This document shows, one piece after another, positions 37,601-49,373 of a DNA stretch of 64,000 nucleotides. Location: positions 434,001-498,000 of the forward strand of contig QEYB01000412.1 in NCBI GenBank assembly GCA_017562135.1, in the 5' to 3' direction. The position numbers and the translations under genes are program-made. Below the pieces are notes generated by a model. It saw only the letters and a list, made by a program, of their open reading frames with translations, searched no databases and was not told the DNA's origin. This stretch comes from Dipylidium caninum (lineage: Eukaryota > Platyhelminthes > Cestoda > Cyclophyllidea > Dipylidiidae). The first letter of the stretch is position 1. Every line of letters begins with the position of its first letter.

Positions 37601-40600
37601 CACCTCATTGGCCATGCAGCTTATGTGAAGCGGCGTATTTCCAGCCTAGAAAGGAGGAAATTCGAGAAGAGATATTGTTAACAAATTTCTTAAACTGTAG
37701 GATGACTCGGGATGGAGCCGGCCAGACGATGGTAAAACCGCCTGCTTCCAGGCCCGTCCAGCGTATTCTTCCGGATGGCAGGCAAGGGCAAACGTCGTCC
37801 ATCTTGATGGTTTTTCGCGTCACTTCCACCACGATATCATTACTCTTCCTCGCCATCCATTTTGCTTCCAGTTGATAATCACTACTCTCACTCAATCAAT
37901 CTATCCATTTATTCTTCTAACTCCTTTCAGCTTTTCCCGGTTTCGTGATGGCTGAGTTAGCAGGTACGTCCATACTACTTAACACTTCATAAGCACACAA
38001 TTTCTTGTCACGAATTCCAATTAGTTATGAAAGCTCTGGAACTTTTTTATTGCGTCACACCTCGCAGAGAAGTCGCCGAATGACCATCGAGACATCAGCT
38101 GTTTTGTAGTCCAAGTTGCTACCTCACAGAACAATGGATAAATCGGTTCCGAGAGAAAAAACCGTCCCCCAATGTGTATACAACAACTTACGAAGTTGGA
38201 TCTCGAGATGTTGGCCTTATTGCGCAGCAGAAGATCAATCATCTCAACGTTGCCCATTTGGGCTGCACTGATGAGGGGGTACGGAGCATTCTGAAGGGAG
38301 AAAGCATCAAACTCTTGGGAGGAGAGGACATCTTTATGGCTACTATTTGCGGGATGGGAGTGTTGTTCCCTGCTAGCGATTTGGAGATCGTAATCACTGG
38401 CCAAAGGCCATCTCTGCTTATACCGTGGACGACTCTACACATTTCTTCTAAATTTTTACCCAGTGAGACCTAGGTGAGGCAGGAAAGGACAGTTTTTGGC
38501 CTTATGCACTACTGAAAGATACATTAAAGCGTGTAGGCGGACCTCTCAACAATAGTAAAATTCTAAACTGTCGAGTCTATCGTTGCATTAGCATTAGTGT
38601 TGGGGGCAGAGGCATGAGACGTGTCTCACCTTCGACTTGATGTTCACACGTGCTCCGTACTTTAGAAGAACTGACACGCTCTCAATGTCATTGAACTCCA
38701 TGGCATAGTGGATCGGAGCCTTTTGATCGTCATCCTAGGAAGAGGATAGAAAGAGGAGTTCCTGATTGGTTAAAGTGGACGGAGCAAGCGACAGTGACTC
38801 GAGCGCTGCTTACGAAGGCGTTGATCAGTTTGCTTATCTCCTCGTGTTCGCAGAGTTTCTCCAAGACCGGAATACATCCGCTTATCACCGCAAGATGGTA
38901 GATGTTCTTCGCCGTCTACGTGACAAATAAAAAGCACAGGAGAGTCACGCTCAACTCGAACGCATCTATGCGCTACTCCGAGATGAGGAAGGCAAAATGG
39001 ACGAAGAATTTGCTTCCCCCTCCAAATTGCTCCTCGGCTACCTTCCAGTAGTGACGCGATTCCGACTTCCTTACGAGTCTTCAACAGATATGTCCCTCGT
39101 CCCAATTTCCCTTTGTCCCTCTTTGACCTGAACAGCCCAATATTCACACTATATCTTATTGAGACAAGGCAACATATATACAGAAATTAGTAATTTGGAC
39201 TATTGGGACTTTAACCGAGACCGAAATAAATAGTTAAGTAATATTTTGGCCACAAGACTTAGTCGAAAATTCCATGCTGTAGGGTACTGAAATGTGCAGC
39301 TCCATAGCGTTTTGAGAAATTCCATCCTGTCTGGCTGACGGCTACGGGGACGCGGTTTAAGCCAAGCCTTATGTTGCAGGGTGCGGGGGATAGAAGTGGA
39401 AGTCATGAGAGGGGAAACAACTGGCGCACCTTATCCACATGTGATTCCAATGAACCGATTCGCGAGAGCACGGTTGTAGCTCGTAAACTGCCCGACTCTG
39501 TGGCAACCATGAGGGGGGTGTAGTCATTCTAGAAATAGAATAGAGTGTTTCCACCCTACCAAGTCCAACTCCTGAAAATTTCGGATAACTCTGTTTCGGA
39601 CGAGGATCTCCAAGGTCTTTATCGAGTCGGCTTTGGCGAGCACGTGAAGAAGTGTGAATCCACGCTGTTCCGACGCAATGAAAGAAGACAAGTTAAAGTA
39701 CGAGGAATGAAAGTGAGAGAAGAAAAGTGAGCGTAGGTGATTTCGAAGGAATAGAAGGACTTACTTTGGTTTTTCGGTGGGGTGATGCACCATGCTTGAT
39801 CAGGAAGATGACTATTTCGACATAATCTTTGAAGGCGGCCCAGAACAATGGAGTCATTCCATGCTAGAGGAATGAGAGTGAAATGTTGATAGAATGACAG
39901 TCAGCAGTGAAAAGACTAGATGAGTGGGTCAGACGCTTTAACTTTTTCCAATAGACAGTTGATTATAAGCTTCAGAGAGGAGTAGAACATTTCGATCTTG
40001 TCCATTCACATTCCACAGGTCGGACAATATGACCCGAAGTCCTTAATGGAATGCACCAAAAATACTTTTGCCACCCAAAACGCAAACTAGCTCGGGTAAC
40101 TTAACCTAAGATCGAGTGCGCCTACCTTGTCCGGTATGTCGACTGGGGCCTTGGCATTAACAAGCAACTGGACGGCCTCGAAGCAGCCTTGAGCAGCCGC
40201 CAAATGAAGTGCCGTTCGATCCAAATTATTCTTTACATCGAGGCGACATGCACGCTGTTCAATTATCATCTCTAGAATGTCGCAGCGATTAGTTCGAGCC
40301 GCCTCCAGGAATTGAAATTGAATTTTGGTCACTGAAAAGAGATTAATGGAGTGGAAAGTAGCCGCATGTTTGGTACAAAATTGACCAATCGTAAGTTTAG
40401 ATGAATGGAGTAGATTTTCTGCATCATCTTACAACGGAAACGTTCTACTTCAAAATAAGCGATATTCTCCATTCCACTTCCTCTTATTCAGTCTCCGTAC
40501 AGATAAGAAAGGTGGGGGCTTCGGGTCTAAGCGGTAGGAAGATGAACGACTCACAGTTATCGGTATCCAGAGCGGTTACCATTTCACAGTCTTCATCGGG

Positions 40601-40827
40601 ATTCTTCACTGGCTAAAAGATGGAAGATATCTGTGCCTCAGAAAAGTTTCAAAAGTCTCTATCAACTTCTCCAATTATACCTGTTTCAGAGAATTTGCAT
40701 AACGCTTCTTAAATTTCACTTTTTCCACCACATCGACGACGTCTGATGCATTTTGATTGGTTGCACAGGCGATACAGGACGTAATAAATTTCCACAGTGG
40801 CGAATTTTTAAATTCATCTACTCTCAT
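34614..40827 (-). CDS. Ankyrin-repeat and death-domain protein (ANKDD1-like)
   Basis: Cytoplasmic scaffold-type protein. Exons: 40827-40681, 40612-40555, 40331-40126, 39863-39765, 39664-39560, 39528-39430, 38915-38814, 38734-38630, 38290-38192, 37645-37547, 36931-36833, 36535-36441, 36242-35758, 35272-35116, 35027-34892, 34819-34614; about 765 residues. Exons 3-12 (about residues 69-438) carry roughly eleven ankyrin repeats (RTALHLAAAQG, HGMTPLFWAA, AGNTPLHISC and others). VRIVDMIIRAERW matches the end of the ANKDD1 ankyrin block. Exon 13 is a 160-residue acidic Ser/Glu/Asp insert. Exons 14-16 end in a death domain (about 655-745) with ANKDD1 hallmarks: LRKTEWKSLAKYWNFTEEQI and YKEHGYRLLCNWMHG, then TALTAIGR. 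Exon 10 uses a GC donor. The join of exons 11 and 12 is one base out of frame. The start ATG follows tttctagt and could be trans-spliced. Confidence 0.85.
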
Positions 40828-41568
40828 ACTAGAAATCCACCGTTTTGGCTGAATCCACTCTGCCTAAGTAAATCTGAACATTGCGATAGCCTGACGGTCT
40901 CGGAAACTTTACTGCTACCTGATTGGTCAACTGGCAGTGAATCAACACGCACCTGAGCGCACACGCGGCGCTTACTCAGGCTCGTCTGTACCGGCGAGAG
41001 AAAAGGTCGCCTCTTCTGCCTATTTGTGAGAATTTGAGAGTGTGGTAACGTCTTAGTAAATTCAAACCAAGGGTCTTGTGTTTTCATTTATAATCAGTGG
41101 ATAGCAGGACAGGTCTCATAAATTTTACGAGACAAACCAGGACGGGGAGATTTTTCCATCTACACGAGCAGTCATGTCAGATGAGGGCTCGATTTTACGC
41201 TACCGCTTAGGTTAGGTACTTCAAGCTATCAAAGCTAATGTAAAAATTACACAAGTCAAACTGCTAATTATTTAGGTTATTAACCAACTGGAGTTGGGAA
41301 TCTTGAATAAATAGTAACAATTCGTATTCCATTAAGCGCGAAAATTTAGACTACTGTGTACTCCCAAATTTCCATCAGGCGCCTTAAGTTAATCAGTTTT
41401 GTCTGTTTTCTAAAGTGCTTGTTTAAATTGTCGCCTGGTGGGCTGAATAGGTTGAAAACTTTGCGTGGCCAATTAAAATTTTTACTTTTCTTTTTGGTCT
41501 GTCGAGTTAAGGCGTTGCTTTGTCTGCATCTTAAATAGAGGTGAACTTCAGTTCCTTAGATTATGATA
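40828..41568. other. Upstream region of the ankyrin/death gene
   Basis: About 740 bases. One minus-strand frame (40824-41087) is open but ends at a TAG immediately before the ATG of the ankyrin/death gene and resembles nothing known. The region may also hold a second exon of the minus-strand gene starting at 42159; I could not identify one. Confidence 0.3.
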
Positions 41569-42159
41569 CTACTTGGCACAGTTAAGGTGAGGTGAGGGAT
41601 AACCACAAATTATATACCTTAAATTAATACTTACACCACTGTCTGCAGTGTTGATATCTTGAAGGAGATCGAAGATGATTGTTTTACTCCCTCCAGGAAA
41701 ACTCATACTCATTCCTTTCGAAGATCCTCGGGGTTCGCTTTTTTGCATTAGTTTCTGCATTCTTTCACTCGCATGAGTCATTCTCCTCGGCTTACTTCCT
41801 TCTTCCCAATAGCTTCCTCTTTTGTCGTTCTGACCACCCCCTCCACCTTTTCCTTCATCTTTATTGTGTATCAACTTCTGGAGTTTCTCCGAGGTTAGGG
41901 TCATCTTTCTCAAGCTCACTTTCCCTTCTTTCTGCACCGATTCCTTCTGATTTTCCTCTTTCTTATACGCAGACTTGTGAAATCTTTCACTAGTTCCAGT
42001 CATTTTTCGACGCCTGGATTCGTCATCTCCTACGTTCTCCTTATTATTCTCCGTCGGCATGGCGACCCTAGGCTCCAGATGGTGTGACTCAAAAAAGAAG
42101 TCAGGGGATTGCACTAGATATACAACGAGCTCATTTTTCGTGGGTGGCTCATTTTCCAT
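41569..42159 (-). CDS. Uncharacterised KEN-motif protein with three basic repeats (first exon or whole gene)
   Basis: An open frame of 196 residues from the ATG at 42159. A good donor (GTAAGT right after codon 174, near 41637) suggests the coding exon ends there and continues into an exon I could not find; otherwise it reads through to a stop at 41569. The protein is hydrophilic and Lys/Glu/Ser-rich. Residues 40-42 are KEN, an APC/C degron-type motif. A short motif occurs three times: RKMTGTSERFHK (51-62), RKMTLTSEKLQK (84-95) and RRMTHASERMQK (125-136). Conservation is Arg/Lys-Arg/Lys-Met-Thr, then Ser-Glu, then Lys. I know no family with this pattern. Codon use and the repeated motif argue for a real gene. 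Cell-cycle regulation is only an inference from the KEN motif. Confidence 0.5.
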   Translation of the reverse strand: MENEPPTKNELVVYLVQSPDFFFESHHLEPRVAMPTENNKENVGDDESRRRKMTGTSERFHKSAYKKEENQKESVQKEGKVSLRKMTLTSEKLQKLIHNKDEGKGGGGGQNDKRGSYWEEGSKPRRMTHASERMQKLMQKSEPRGSSKGMSMSFPGGSKTIIFDLLQDINTADSGVSINLRYIICGYPSPHLNCAK

Positions 42160-44478
42160 TCGTTCAAGGTTCTTGTTAGTTTAAAAGCATGTGCATGTGC
42201 ACGATCCCCATTGGCTACTACCTGTGCTCCTGCGATAAATTTCCTGATTTTCTCAGGTTCTCCATGCTATCTTCCATGTTCTCGACCGTGTGATTGGTCT
42301 ATCCTCAGGGTCATCCTCTGCTCGCCACCTACTAAGCGGTAATGTAAAAGTGCTGATAGTGGAGTAAACAAACCTTGATGAAGTATTTGCTACCCTTGCA
42401 AACTTATTTACTCAGCAGTCAATTGACAGCGCGTTGAAGGCTCGTCACGGGTTACTTCAGTGACTAATGGCTGCGTGGCTTGTGGGTGCACCATGTGTCA
42501 TGTAAATCAGATCGTCCTTGCTGGTCCAACTTTGCTCGCAGTAACTGGAGCTATTCGGGTCTCCAGACACTGTCTTCGTCACTTTCTTTTTTCATGACAA
42601 GAATTTTCTCTCAACATGTTTTACAGTCTGGTTGTTTCGTACTCTCAACGAGGCCATCACCTTTTGAAAATTGGTACTCACTAATATTCGTAACCTTCTT
42701 CCATTCATTATTATCCAACACACGGTAGCCTTTCAACGCCTCCATACCCTCTTCCCGCTGTGCTTCAAACTCAAGTCTGACAACAGAATTAATTAATTTA
42801 TCATGTAATAGGCTATCTACAAGATGGGAGGTAAATAGGAAAAGGATATTATTACTTTAATACTCGAGTGTTCTGATCTAGCACGGAGCATCGAGACCAA
42901 CCACGCTTCCAGGCAACCGTAGTCATGATAATCGAATAGAACCAGAAATGATCTGCTTTGCATTACGCAGTGCAAGCTTAAGAGATAAATACTTTAAAGG
43001 CAGTCAACAGAGTAAATTTAATTGGTGACTGCACATCGTCCCATTCCTACCAGCATTTCTCTAATTTAACTACGACGAAAGTGAACATGGAAAGTACAAC
43101 GGATCTCGAAGTAATGCATGTTTCACATTATTAAAATAACCTCGGCAAAAATATTCAAGACGAAGATAAACAATTTACTGACCGATGGCGAAACAAACAT
43201 CTGCTTAGACTGAATCTACTCCTGGACAATGTCAACTTAATTTACAAACTAATTGCGTTACCGGGTAATACTGCTAGCAAAAAGCACCTGCTGATGATTA
43301 GAAAGTAGTATTGATAAACAGATCGTGGCACAGTTTCAGCCACCGAAGCATTGAAGTAGTGATTTTTGCTATGCTTCGTGGCTTCTATATCATAACTAAA
43401 CCCCTTAGAGGAGCGTAATCCTCTACGAGTGCCTGAATTAGTCGAAAAAGAGTCAAAATAATTACAGGTAAGAGTAATTGCTTGACGAAAATGTCAGCCC
43501 CCTTGTAGACTGGGATCAGGGAGCGCGCAAGCCCAAGTTAGAACGAAAAGGTCTCACTCAGGCGCAACTGCTAACGTTAGTCATTAACTAGGGACATCTG
43601 AATGTAACAATTTGTTAATTAGAAGCGATGATACACTATTCATTGAAGTATTGAGGGCATGATCAGATAAATTTGTGGTAGCTTTCATTAACCGCTGTGA
43701 TCTGACGGAACTGACGATGAAGTAACAAGTCCTATGTATCACACTTAAATGCGAGGAGATTTTAATAACTTGACATCTGGAGATGGTAAAGCTTAGAAGG
43801 TGCAAGCCAATTATTGAACTCAACCGGATTAGAAGAACTAAGTTCAAATTCACGTAGGAAAACTAAGGAAGTGTAGAGAAAACCTTGAAAATACACCATT
43901 ATAAGAATAAATAAAAGATGCAAATGTTTCGAAATAATAAGAACGTTATTTCAGGTAAATCGCAGGCAAGCGAAATTATAGTAAGGCTGGAGAAATGAGG
44001 GACATGAATAAAGGTTCTAAGTAGATTAGCTTTCCAAAACGCAAGATATGGAGGGGTTATAGTAAATAACAGATGAATATCGAGAGTGGAGACGAGACAA
44101 GGAAATAAAATTGATAACCTTTAGGAAAACGTGCGGCTAACTGAAACCTATTGCTTGATAAGTATAAATACATAAAATTATTACAGCGTACTTTGACATA
44201 ACTTCCTGCCTTTGTATCTCGGTTGAAACGAGGGAGATCGGATCTACGGGTGAGTTTTAACGTCCGTCTAATTAACTCTATGCTCTATGCAAATTATTAT
44301 TGCTCGTCCATAAAAAACCGTTTTAAATGTTTGGCTTATCTTGATGCAAAAGTTGTTATCAATGTATATTACATTTATGGCGAATCGATCGTATTGTTTG
44401 TTTGAATCAATGAGCTTGCATCTAGCGCCTATTTAGCACGGTAACCGTACTCTCAGTGGGGATTGTTCATTTTCTAAA
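42160..44478. other. Intergenic region between divergent genes
   Basis: About 2.3 kb of AT-rich sequence between the minus-strand start at 42159 and the 14-3-3 start at 44479. I see no coding segment; the only frames over 60 codons (42480-42728 plus, 43584-43853 minus) have no features. It should contain both promoters. Confidence 0.45.
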
Positions 44479-45304
44479 ATGGCAGCCATTTCGTCGTGGA
44501 TTACTGATAGCGGGTGCAAAGACCATGCCTCTCTTGTTTCTATTGCTAAACTGGCTGAACAGGCCGAGCGATTTGAAGATATGGCTGTCGCCATGAAAAC
44601 TATTGCCGAAATGGGCAATGAACTTAACAACGAGGAACGCAACTTGTTATCTGTTGCCTACAAAAATGTTGTCGGTGCTCGCCGTTCTTCGTGGAGAATC
44701 ATGTCCAGCATTGCCAAGAAACAACCTTGCGCCCCTTTCGCGGACAAGGCGGACACATTCCTTAAGAAAGTTGAAGAAGAGCTGACGAAAATCTGCAACG
44801 ATGTTCTCGTAGGTCTTTGTTTCTGACTGTTTTGAATGTCTTTTCTTAGTCCCTTCTTTCTAAAAACCTTATTACGGATAAAATTGGCCCCGAGGCCAAG
44901 ATTTTCTACTACAAGATGATGGGTGACTACTACCGCTATTTGGCGGAAGTTCAGGAAGGTGAGCAGAATGACAAGTCAACGGAGGCTGCTGAAGAGGCTT
45001 ACCAAAAGGCCACAGCCCTCGCGGAAGCTGAACTTTCAGTCACACACCCCATACGACTGGGGTTGGCTCTCAACTTCTCCGTCTTTTACTATGAGATCAA
45101 GAATATGCCTGATAAAGCCTGCTCTTTGGCCAAGGCTGCTTTTGATGCGGCCATTGCGGAAGTGGATTCAATCAAGGACGAAACATATAAGGACAGCACA
45201 CTGATCATGCAGTTATTGCGTGATAATTTGACGGTAGGTTAGGATTCCGTTTTATTAAGTATTCTCTTCAGCTCTGGAACTCCGAATGCGAGGCCGACTC
45301 GTAA
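44479..45304 (+). CDS. 14-3-3 protein
   Basis: Dimeric adaptor that binds phosphoserine/phosphothreonine peptides and controls the localisation and activity of many signalling proteins. Three exons, 44479-44808, 44850-45233 and 45272-45304, all join in phase 0 and encode 248 residues. The introns are only 41 and 38 nt. Family signatures: [20 protein letters not shown] (with Lys62 and Arg69 of the phosphate pocket), DYYRYLAEV (Arg139-Tyr140), and the terminal helix segment ending [14 protein letters not shown] then LW. The last exon adds [10 protein letters not shown] and the stop, a short acidic tail typical of the family. The N terminus ([16 protein letters not shown]) is slightly longer than in the zeta type; I do not assign an isoform. 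Every exon end has GT/AG, and the stop lies 33 bases into exon 3. Confidence 0.97.
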
Positions 45305-47451
45305 GCCGTGGGGCCGTCTTACCCGCTCGTGCGTTTCTGATTGAGCAAAATCCACAAAATGAATAACATTGGTTGCGTTGGTTCTCATTGTTTCGCTTCA
45401 TCTTGTAAAACACTACTAATACTTACTTCGTTTTACCCTAAAGATAGCTCCATTGTAGGTTTTTCGATTCCCCTTCTGGGCTCGGTTTTGTAACTAAGTT
45501 CGTGTGGAGTTCTGTTCACGGTAACTGGCTTGAGTGGAGAGCCGACTGCATTTTCTGGTCGCGCGTGAGTCACCTAGCCCTGTTATTCCGGTTTTTCTAC
45601 CTCCATCCCTTTGACGCCTAGGCTTGGGCTTGCAATTCTGACACGAACTGCTTCTCTTTGTCTTAAGGACTCGCCTAATTGAATGACCGATTCGATTGGC
45701 CACATCCACGCTAGGATTTCGTATCCACTTTCTGTTTTCTTGACTATCGTCACCGTTGTTTCCTGTAGTGGTTCAGGCTATCACATTCTACAATGCGATT
45801 TTGCGTCAGCGAATGGTTCTCGGTGATTTGGGTTAATTGACATGTATGGTCGTTTTAAGGGCTGGTGCAGTTGACGTGGGAATTGGGTTGGCGGTGTTAT
45901 TGTTTTGGTACGAATCGTTGGGCGCTGACATAGATAGAGCAAGCGTTGCCACGCGCCTCAGTGGGACGTTCGTCGCCGAATCGACGCGCGGTGGTGGCAT
46001 GGGTGCGGTGTTGTGGTTATGCGGGCGGTTTGTTTTAGGTCGGTCACGGAGTAGAGTGGCAGTGAGATGTGGGGGTGAGCTTCTGGTGGGGTTCTCCGTC
46101 TAATAAGCCCGCTGATTGACACTGGATGGATTGGGTGGGTGTCGCGTGGAAGCCACTTCGGTGTCCACTGGAAAGACGGTCAAATGTTGGTTTGCCTAAT
46201 GGCTAGAATTTCGTCTAACTTCATGCCTTCGTGTTCGAGAGGATCGTTCGGGGAATTAACTTCTGCAAGGAGAAGAAGTGGAAGTAAGTGGCGTCGAGGG
46301 CAGTGGAGGCAAAATAGAGGTGAAGAAGAGAGGACTTAAAAATACTCGTGCGATGTCAGTTTTGACGGTGAAGCTACAGACTGTTGAGGAGAAGTGCAAA
46401 CTAACATATCATTTGACGAAATAGTGGCCGGTGAGATTAGGTGCGGACAATTCTTCCATTGTCTAGGTGCGCAACCGTTAAACATGGGGGATACAAGAGA
46501 GTTACCTACGGCAGAGGGTATTAAGCTAAAAACATCGGGTGCTTCCCGAAACTTATTAAGAGAGCCGATGAGCGAATTAATGTGGGGATTGACAAATAAA
46601 CATGGCTAGAGGGACTCCGAATGAATTAGTGTGCTGACATCGACAGACCGCAATCTGGGCATGTTTTAGTCTTCCAATTCCATATTTAACGTTTGACGTG
46701 TTCCAAGTCTGGTGTTTCGACCCATTCTTCGTTTCCGAGTTAATTAGTTTCTCTCGTAGTGTCTGCGTTGATGTTCCCTGCCTTAACGCGTCCTTTCTCT
46801 AGCATCCTACATCTCAGACCAATTACTCAGGTTACATGATTGCTCTACCCAAGTCTATCCTAGCCTATGCCGATCGTTAATCCGGTTTTACTACTCCAAA
46901 CAGGCTTTTTGTTGACAAGCAAAAAACCTCACCACAAGGCGCGGCGTCCAGATTTCTGCTCTCTGACATTTACAATCTTGTCGGTCTGGATGACTACCCC
47001 ATTACATTTGCCATTGCAACTCAAAAAACAAAATCTACTAAGAGAGCATTTTATTTCGCTTAGCCGAAATTCGAAAGAACCTAGCTGCCCTGGCAGCGAT
47101 GATGCGTACGCGGCAGCGAAGTGCTGGAAGTTAAATCGCCTGGTAGGAGCATCAATTTATTGCCGTCGACCTGAGTCCTACCTGCCCAACGAAGAGATTT
47201 CTCCTCCCACGGAGTCGAGAGTCATGAGTGCAGAAAGTTCTGCCAAGGACAGCGGATGTTGAGCCAACGACGTAACAATCAACAGAGAAATTTGTAGGCG
47301 GAATGTCAACAGCAACGCCGCTTTTATGCCCATATACAGATAAAGGAACAGATAGGACGTCCAAAAATATATTAGCCCGAAGTGAAACGTGGGATAGTCG
47401 ATGCACCTAGACCCGGTTCTACCGCATTGGTGTAGAATTAAATATTTAAAG
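45305..47451. other. Intergenic region downstream of 14-3-3
   Basis: About 2.1 kb. The first part is the presumed 3' UTR of the 14-3-3 gene; no canonical AATAAA is close. Open frames at 45837-46103 and 46867-47262 (plus) show no domain, splice support or similarity. I see no gene here. Confidence 0.4.
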
Positions 47452-49373
47452 TGCTAGATTCACCAAGAATAAAAGGGACCAAGAAAGGTGGCTCGAATGG
47501 TAAGGAAAGAATTATGTCCACAGTAATGTGGCTCGAACTGTCCACACCCTCCCCCCCGCCTCAAATTACATTTCCGTATCAGAATTATAATTTTTCGCAC
47601 GTTGGCCCCTGTACACATTGTCAATGGTCAACCTGGCGCTTGGCTGAACCGAACTGAGCCTACACATGTCCAATTCACGCGTATGTGCATGCAGGCCATC
47701 CCATAACACGAAATGTCATGCCAAAGCTACCCCAAGCCACGTCGAGCCACTCCACCAAATGACGTACGACGACGCAACGCAAAGCAAAGCAACGCGAGGC
47801 AAGACGAGGCGAGTCAAGGGAAGACAATGCGACGTGATGTTGAACAGCACGCCACATCATAGCACAACGCAGCGCATCACGACACAATACAATGCAATGC
47901 AACACAACCAAAAGCAACGTAATGCAGCGCAGCGTAAGACTAGTCAAACGAAGCCAAGTCAATGTGAGGCAAGCAAACCAAGGGAAAACAAAGCCAAGTC
48001 AAAGCGAAGCGAAGCAAGGCAGCGCAGCAGCAGCATATCCGCTGCTCTCCTCCCTTTCCTCCTCCTCCACCGACAGGCGAGAGGGGGACATGGAGGAGTG
48101 AATTTTATGTTTACATGTGTAATTATACAAGGAACGGAGTGGGCCTTGATGGTATGTAATACTAACATCTTCGAATTCCGCTTTCGAGTGGTTTTACGGT
48201 AGCATGCAGCGCCGCAGCCCTACAAATTCACTTCCCACCTGGATTCATCACAAGTAGTAGTTAGGGCCATGGAGGAGAGCAGCGGATATGGTGCAGCGAG
48301 GGTGAGTAATTGCCGAATCACCATGGTGATTAGCTTAGGTTTGGTCCAATCAAGTCAGTCTGCAGGCGTGCCCGCCTGCCTCTGTCATCCATTCACCCAC
48401 GTGGCGTGCACGCCCACTTCGCGGCAACGGCAGTGGCGGTGGCAGTGTCAGTGACCTTCAAGGCGCAACCAATCGCCGCAGCGCAAACAAAAATTCTTCC
48501 TCTTTAGTCACCCACTTCATGATTCGCCTCACTGCCATTGGTGGAGGCGGGAGATAGGCGGCATGAGACGTGCAACAAGAGTCGAGAATAGAGATACAGA
48601 CGGAAGTCGAGAGACAAGGAAGCGGGGGAGGTGCTAACTGTCGCGGTTGTGGGGATGGCCTCAATTGATTTGACTGGAAGTGATTGGCGCGAGACAAGAC
48701 GCGCTGGTGTTTTGTTGCGCGGCTGGTCGAGGGGCAGGCGGGAGTGCAGGCAAGTCCATTTGGCAGTGACCGGGTTGCCTCATAACCCCCCGGTTTGTGG
48801 CGGTCGGATGTGATTGGCGTGTCGTGGCGTGAGGTGAGTGGCTGAGCGGCACAGGGTCACGATCTGTGTTGCGCTGCACTGCGCTGCGCTGCCTTGTTTC
48901 GCTTCGCTTCGCTTTGACTGGCTTTGTTTTCCCTTGGTTTGCTTGCCTCACATTGACTTGGCTTCGTTTGACTAGTCTTACGCTGCGCTGCTTGTGCTTT
49001 GCCATTGTATTGTGTCCTGCCTGTGCCTATGACTGAGCGTTTAATATCACGTCGCATTGTCTTCCCTCGACTCGCCTCGTCTTGCCCTGCCTTGCCTTGC
49101 CTTGCCTCGTGTTGCCTCGCGTTGCTTTGCTTTGCGTTGCGTCGTCGTACGTCATTTGGTGGCGTGGCTCGACGTGGCTTGGGGTAGCTTTGGCATGACA
49201 TTTCGTGTTATGGGATGGCCTGAATGCACATACGCGTGAATTGGACATGTGTAGGCTCAGTTCGGTTCAGCCAAGCGCCAGATTGACGACTGGCAAGGGT
49301 ACTAAATTATTATTCTAATAACTGTGGACATAATTCTTTCCTTACCATCCACCAATTCCTAATGAATCTAGCA
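47452..49373. repeat. Long inverted-repeat (foldback) element
   Basis: The two arms are reverse complements. The left arm is about 47452-48031 and the right arm about 48871-49373, around a unique centre of about 840 bp. The outer ends share TGCTAGATTCA (47452-47462; complement at 49363-49373). Other long matches are TAAGGAAAGAATTATGTCC near both ends, the segment containing TTGGCTGAACCGAACTGAGC, and the inner segment containing AAGACTAGTCAAACGAAGCC. The arms are not identical: the left has an extra block with a C-run (about 47535-47615), and the inner arms diverge in runs of GCAA/GGCAA-like units. There is no transposase-like ORF, so it resembles a non-autonomous foldback or MITE-like element. 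No target-site duplication is clear. Arm transcripts would form long double-stranded RNA. ORFs along the arms are by-products of the AGC-rich repeat. Confidence 0.8.

Noticed and set aside
46867..47262. 131-codon plus-strand ORF
   Set aside because: It has no recognisable domain, no splice partners and no poly(A) context; the length is compatible with chance.
47666..48202. 178-codon plus-strand ORF, and similar minus-strand ORFs at 48661-49248
   Set aside because: They lie in the arms of the inverted repeat and mirror each other. The composition is that of degenerate AGC/GCAA repeats and there is no domain.
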